Assembly: GCA_023424585.1 (NCBI GenBank)
Contig: JAFADT010000940.1
Span: forward strand, 1 to 8,993
DNA from: Pseudomonadota bacterium
Lineage (GTDB): Bacteria > Myxococcota > Myxococcia > Myxococcales > Myxococcaceae
Direction: 5' to 3'
Length of the DNA: 8,993 nucleotides
Each line of letters opens with the position of its first letter. Within the stretch, counting starts at the first letter, position 1. Shown here one piece after another: positions 5,950 to 8,993 of this stretch. The notes under the pieces were generated by a model. It had not been told where the DNA came from. It was given only the letters and a program-made list of their open reading frames with translations, and did no database searches. A program made the position numbers and the translations under genes.

Positions 5950-7191
5950 TTACGGCAGCTCCGTCTGGCCCTGGCGGCGCAGGAACGTGGGGATGTCGAA
6001 CTGATCCTCGTCCAGGGGCAGCGCCGCGTCCTTCACCACCGACGTGCGCGCGCTCTGCATGCCGGCCTTGGGCGCCTCCACGGTGGACATCGTCGGACGG
6101 GGCGTGCCCTTCGCGGGCACCAGGCTGGCCACCTCCTCGCGCGGTGAGGTCAGCACGGACGGCGGCGGCGCCGCCGGCGGGCGGCCCACCACGGACACCG
6201 GCACCACCTGCGAGATGGAGCGCGCCTTGGGCGCGTCCCGGTGCACGAAGCCCGTGGCGATGATGGTGATCTTCACCTCGTCCTGGATCTGCTCGTCGAT
6301 GAGCGACCCGAAGATGATCTCCGCCTCGCCGTCCGCCGCGTCGTGCACCAGCGTCAGCGCCTCGTTGACCTCCTGCAGGGTCATGTCGCGGCCGCCGGTG
6401 ATGTTGATGAGCAGGCCCGTGGCCCCGTCGATGGAGACGTCCTCCAGCAGCGGGCTGGAGATGGCCTGCTGCATGGCGGTGATGGCGCGGCGGTCGCCAC
6501 AGGCGTGGCCCGTGCCCATGAGCGCCAGGCCCTTGTCGCTCATGATGGTCTTCACATCCGCGAAGTCCACGTTGATGTAGCCGTGGTACTGGATGAGGTC
6601 GCTGATGCCCTGCACGGCGTTGAGCAGGACCTCGTCGGCGCGCTTGAAGGTCTCCAGCAGCGGCATGGGCTCATTGGAGAGCGACAGCAGGCGCTGGTTG
6701 GGGATGGTGATGAGCGTGTCCACCGCGGCCTTGAGCTCCACGATGCCCTGCTCGGCCTGCTTGCGGCGCTTGTTGCCCTCGAAGAGGAAGGGCTTGGTGA
6801 CGACGCCCACCGTGAGGCAGCCCAGGCTCTTGGCGATGTCCGCGATGATGGGCGCGGCGCCCGTGCCGGTGCCACCGCCCATGCCCGCGGTCACGAAGAC
6901 CATGTCCGCGCCTTCCAGCACGGCGGCGATCTGATCGCGCGACTCCAGGGCGGCCTCGCGGCCCATCTCCGGGTTGGCGCCAGCGCCCAGGCCCTTGGTG
7001 AGCGCCTGGCCCAACTGGAGCCGGGTGGGCGCCTTGCTCGCGGCGAGCGCCTGGACATCGGTGTTGGCGGCGATGAAGTCGACGCGGTCCAGCTTCGACA
7101 GAATCATCGTGTTGACCGCGTTGCAGCCCGCCCCGCCCGCGCCCACGACACGAATCTTCGCGGCCTGCTTGTTCTGCTCGAACTGGTCCAT
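5950..7191 (-). CDS. ftsZ: Cell division protein FtsZ
   Basis: FtsZ is the tubulin-like GTPase that polymerises into the cytokinetic ring. The product has 413 residues. The N-terminal nucleotide loop is [12 protein letters not shown] (16-27); the tubulin signature [10 protein letters not shown] is at 105-114; the T7 synergy loop [12 protein letters not shown] (207-218) supplies the aspartates that activate GTP hydrolysis in the adjoining subunit. A variable Pro/Ser/Ala-rich linker (about 325-393) leads to the C-terminal peptide DIPTFLRRQ (399-407), the usual docking site for FtsA and similar partners. The frame is open to 7236, but ATG 7191 is chosen because GAGG stands 5 nt upstream and the protein then begins [20 protein letters not shown], typical for the family. 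No other division or murein gene is within the window, which is unlike the common ftsQ-ftsA-ftsZ order. Upstream lies a long regulatory-looking region. Confidence 0.98.
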   Translation of the reverse strand: MDQFEQNKQAAKIRVVGAGGAGCNAVNTMILSKLDRVDFIAANTDVQALAASKAPTRLQLGQALTKGLGAGANPEMGREAALESRDQIAAVLEGADMVFVTAGMGGGTGTGAAPIIADIAKSLGCLTVGVVTKPFLFEGNKRRKQAEQGIVELKAAVDTLITIPNQRLLSLSNEPMPLLETFKRADEVLLNAVQGISDLIQYHGYINVDFADVKTIMSDKGLALMGTGHACGDRRAITAMQQAISSPLLEDVSIDGATGLLINITGGRDMTLQEVNEALTLVHDAADGEAEIIFGSLIDEQIQDEVKITIIATGFVHRDAPKARSISQVVPVSVVGRPPAAPPPSVLTSPREEVASLVPAKGTPRPTMSTVEAPKAGMQSARTSVVKDAALPLDEDQFDIPTFLRRQGQTELP

Positions 7192-7248
7192 GTCGTCCTC
7201 GTGGCGGAAGCACCGCGGCGCCGTCCGCGGAAACACCCACCCTCGACA

Positions 7249-7276
7249 ATCATCAGGAAGTCGGGCGCTTTGGCAA
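7249..7276 (-). promoter_or_regulatory. Candidate ftsZ promoter
   Basis: On the minus strand TTGCCA (7271-7276, 5 of 6 to consensus) is followed after 16 bp by GATGAT (7249-7254, 4 of 6). Transcription would start near 7242, giving a 5' leader of about 50 nt. By-eye assignment; other weak matches exist in this region. Confidence 0.35.
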
Positions 7277-7284
7277 GTATTCCG

Positions 7285-7356
7285 CTACCAGCCTGTAGCG
7301 CCCTGCTGCGCGCCCGAGTCCTGACGCCCACTTACGCGAATGGCATCAGCGGCCAT
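7285..7356 (-). CDS. Possible 23-codon small ORF upstream of ftsZ
   Basis: ATG at 7356 is preceded by GGAGG (7362-7366) with 5-nt spacing, a better ribosome binding site than that of several real genes here. It encodes 23 residues beginning MAADAIRVSG and ending GATGW before TAG at 7285-7287. The peptide has no membrane helix or recognised motif. It lies 93 bp upstream of ftsZ on the same strand. It could be a leader peptide or small protein, or a chance match in GC-rich DNA; conservation cannot be judged from one sequence. Confidence 0.25.
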   Translation of the reverse strand: MAADAIRVSGRQDSGAQQGATGW

Positions 7357-7399
7357 GCGGACCTCCGCCGGATGTAAACACCCTCTTGACTCGCGTCCG

Positions 7400-7469
7400 G
7401 TGACTCGCCGTGACCGGTCACGCGCGCCTCCCGCGCGCGCGTGACGTGACAGGACGGGGCGCGGGTGAC
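7400..7469. promoter_or_regulatory. Cluster of GTGAC motifs and nested palindromes
   Basis: GTGAC occurs at 7400, 7410, 7441, 7446 and 7465 on the plus strand, and as its complement GTCAC at 7417-7421. The copies at 7410 and 7417 form a perfect 14-bp palindrome CGTGACCGGTCACG (7409-7422). The copy at 7417 also begins an 11-bp inverted repeat, GTCACGCGCGC (7417-7427) with GCGCGCGTGAC (7435-7445). This suggests binding sites for a dimeric regulator, but no regulator is identified. Confidence 0.4.
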
Positions 7470-7470
7470 G

Positions 7471-7505
7471 AAAAGGCCCGGCTCCCTCGGGGGGAACCGG
7501 GCCTT
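7471..7505 (-). terminator. Intrinsic terminator of the OmpA-family gene
   Basis: AAGGCCCGG (7473-7481) and CCGGGCCTT (7497-7505) form a perfect 9-bp stem; after one C-A mismatch, four inner pairs extend it around a 5-base loop. On the minus strand the stem runs into TTTT (7474-7471). It begins about 28 nt after the TAG of the OmpA-family gene. It should insulate ftsZ from read-through, though the U tract is short. Confidence 0.75.
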
Positions 7506-7533
7506 GCGTGTCTCATGCCCTGGAGCGGGGCCG

Positions 7534-8993
<1,460 letters not shown>

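Larger units (their letters stand above)
7192..7533. other. 342-bp intergenic region between the OmpA-family gene and ftsZ
   Basis: No convincing full-length gene lies here on either strand. Read toward ftsZ it holds, in order, the OmpA-gene terminator (7471-7505), a cluster of GTGAC motifs and palindromes (7400-7469), a possible 23-codon ORF with a strong ribosome binding site (7285-7356) and a candidate ftsZ promoter (7249-7276). It is the longest non-coding stretch in the window. Confidence 0.8.

Noticed and set aside
6241..7377. 378-codon plus-strand frame opposite ftsZ
   Set aside because: It mirrors ftsZ codon bias and has no recognisable protein features; ftsZ on the other strand is certain.

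Overview
The window is very GC-rich, with strong G/C preference at third codon positions. Its gene content points to a myxobacterium (Myxococcota, Myxococcaceae-like such as Myxococcus or Corallococcus): an FHA-domain signalling protein, a REC-XRE regulator, an OmpA protein with thrombospondin type 3 repeats and a FtsZ with DIPTFLRRQ near its C-terminus. The taxon is inferred from style and gene content; no alignment was run.

Layout. Positions 1-433 (minus) hold the 5' part of a rhomboid-family membrane protease; the window ends just before the expected catalytic Gly-x-Ser-Gly. Diverging from it across a 51-bp gap is a plus-strand pair: a 617-residue membrane protein with two FHA domains (485-2338) and, 69 bp on, a response regulator joining a receiver to an XRE-type helix-turn-helix (2408-3001). 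The regulator's stop codon is interleaved with that of a minus-strand crotonase gene in one CTAG. That gene ends a likely three-gene minus-strand operon, transcribed from about 5441: biotin carboxylase (4067-5416), a 70-residue biotin carrier protein (3802-4014) and the crotonase (2998-3762). No carboxyltransferase is present, so the carboxylase substrate cannot be read from this locus.

Diverging from the operon is a small unrecognised gene (5557-5934), which converges on ftsZ (5950-7191, minus). Upstream of ftsZ is a 342-bp intergenic region with a candidate ftsZ promoter, a possible 23-codon ORF with a strong ribosome binding site, a cluster of six GTGAC pentamers with nested palindromes, and the intrinsic terminator of the next gene. 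That gene (7534-8993, minus, 5' end outside the window) encodes an outer-membrane protein with a probable beta-barrel region, calcium-binding-type TSP3 repeats and a peptidoglycan-binding OmpA domain.

Most of this is ordinary chromosome: cell division, CoA metabolism, envelope. I see no insertion sequence, phage gene, CRISPR array, tRNA or rRNA, and no defence-type cassette. The best candidates for something undescribed are the two-FHA membrane protein paired with a REC-XRE regulator, the GTGAC array before ftsZ, and the crotonase with non-canonical active-site positions beside a biotin carboxylase/carrier pair.
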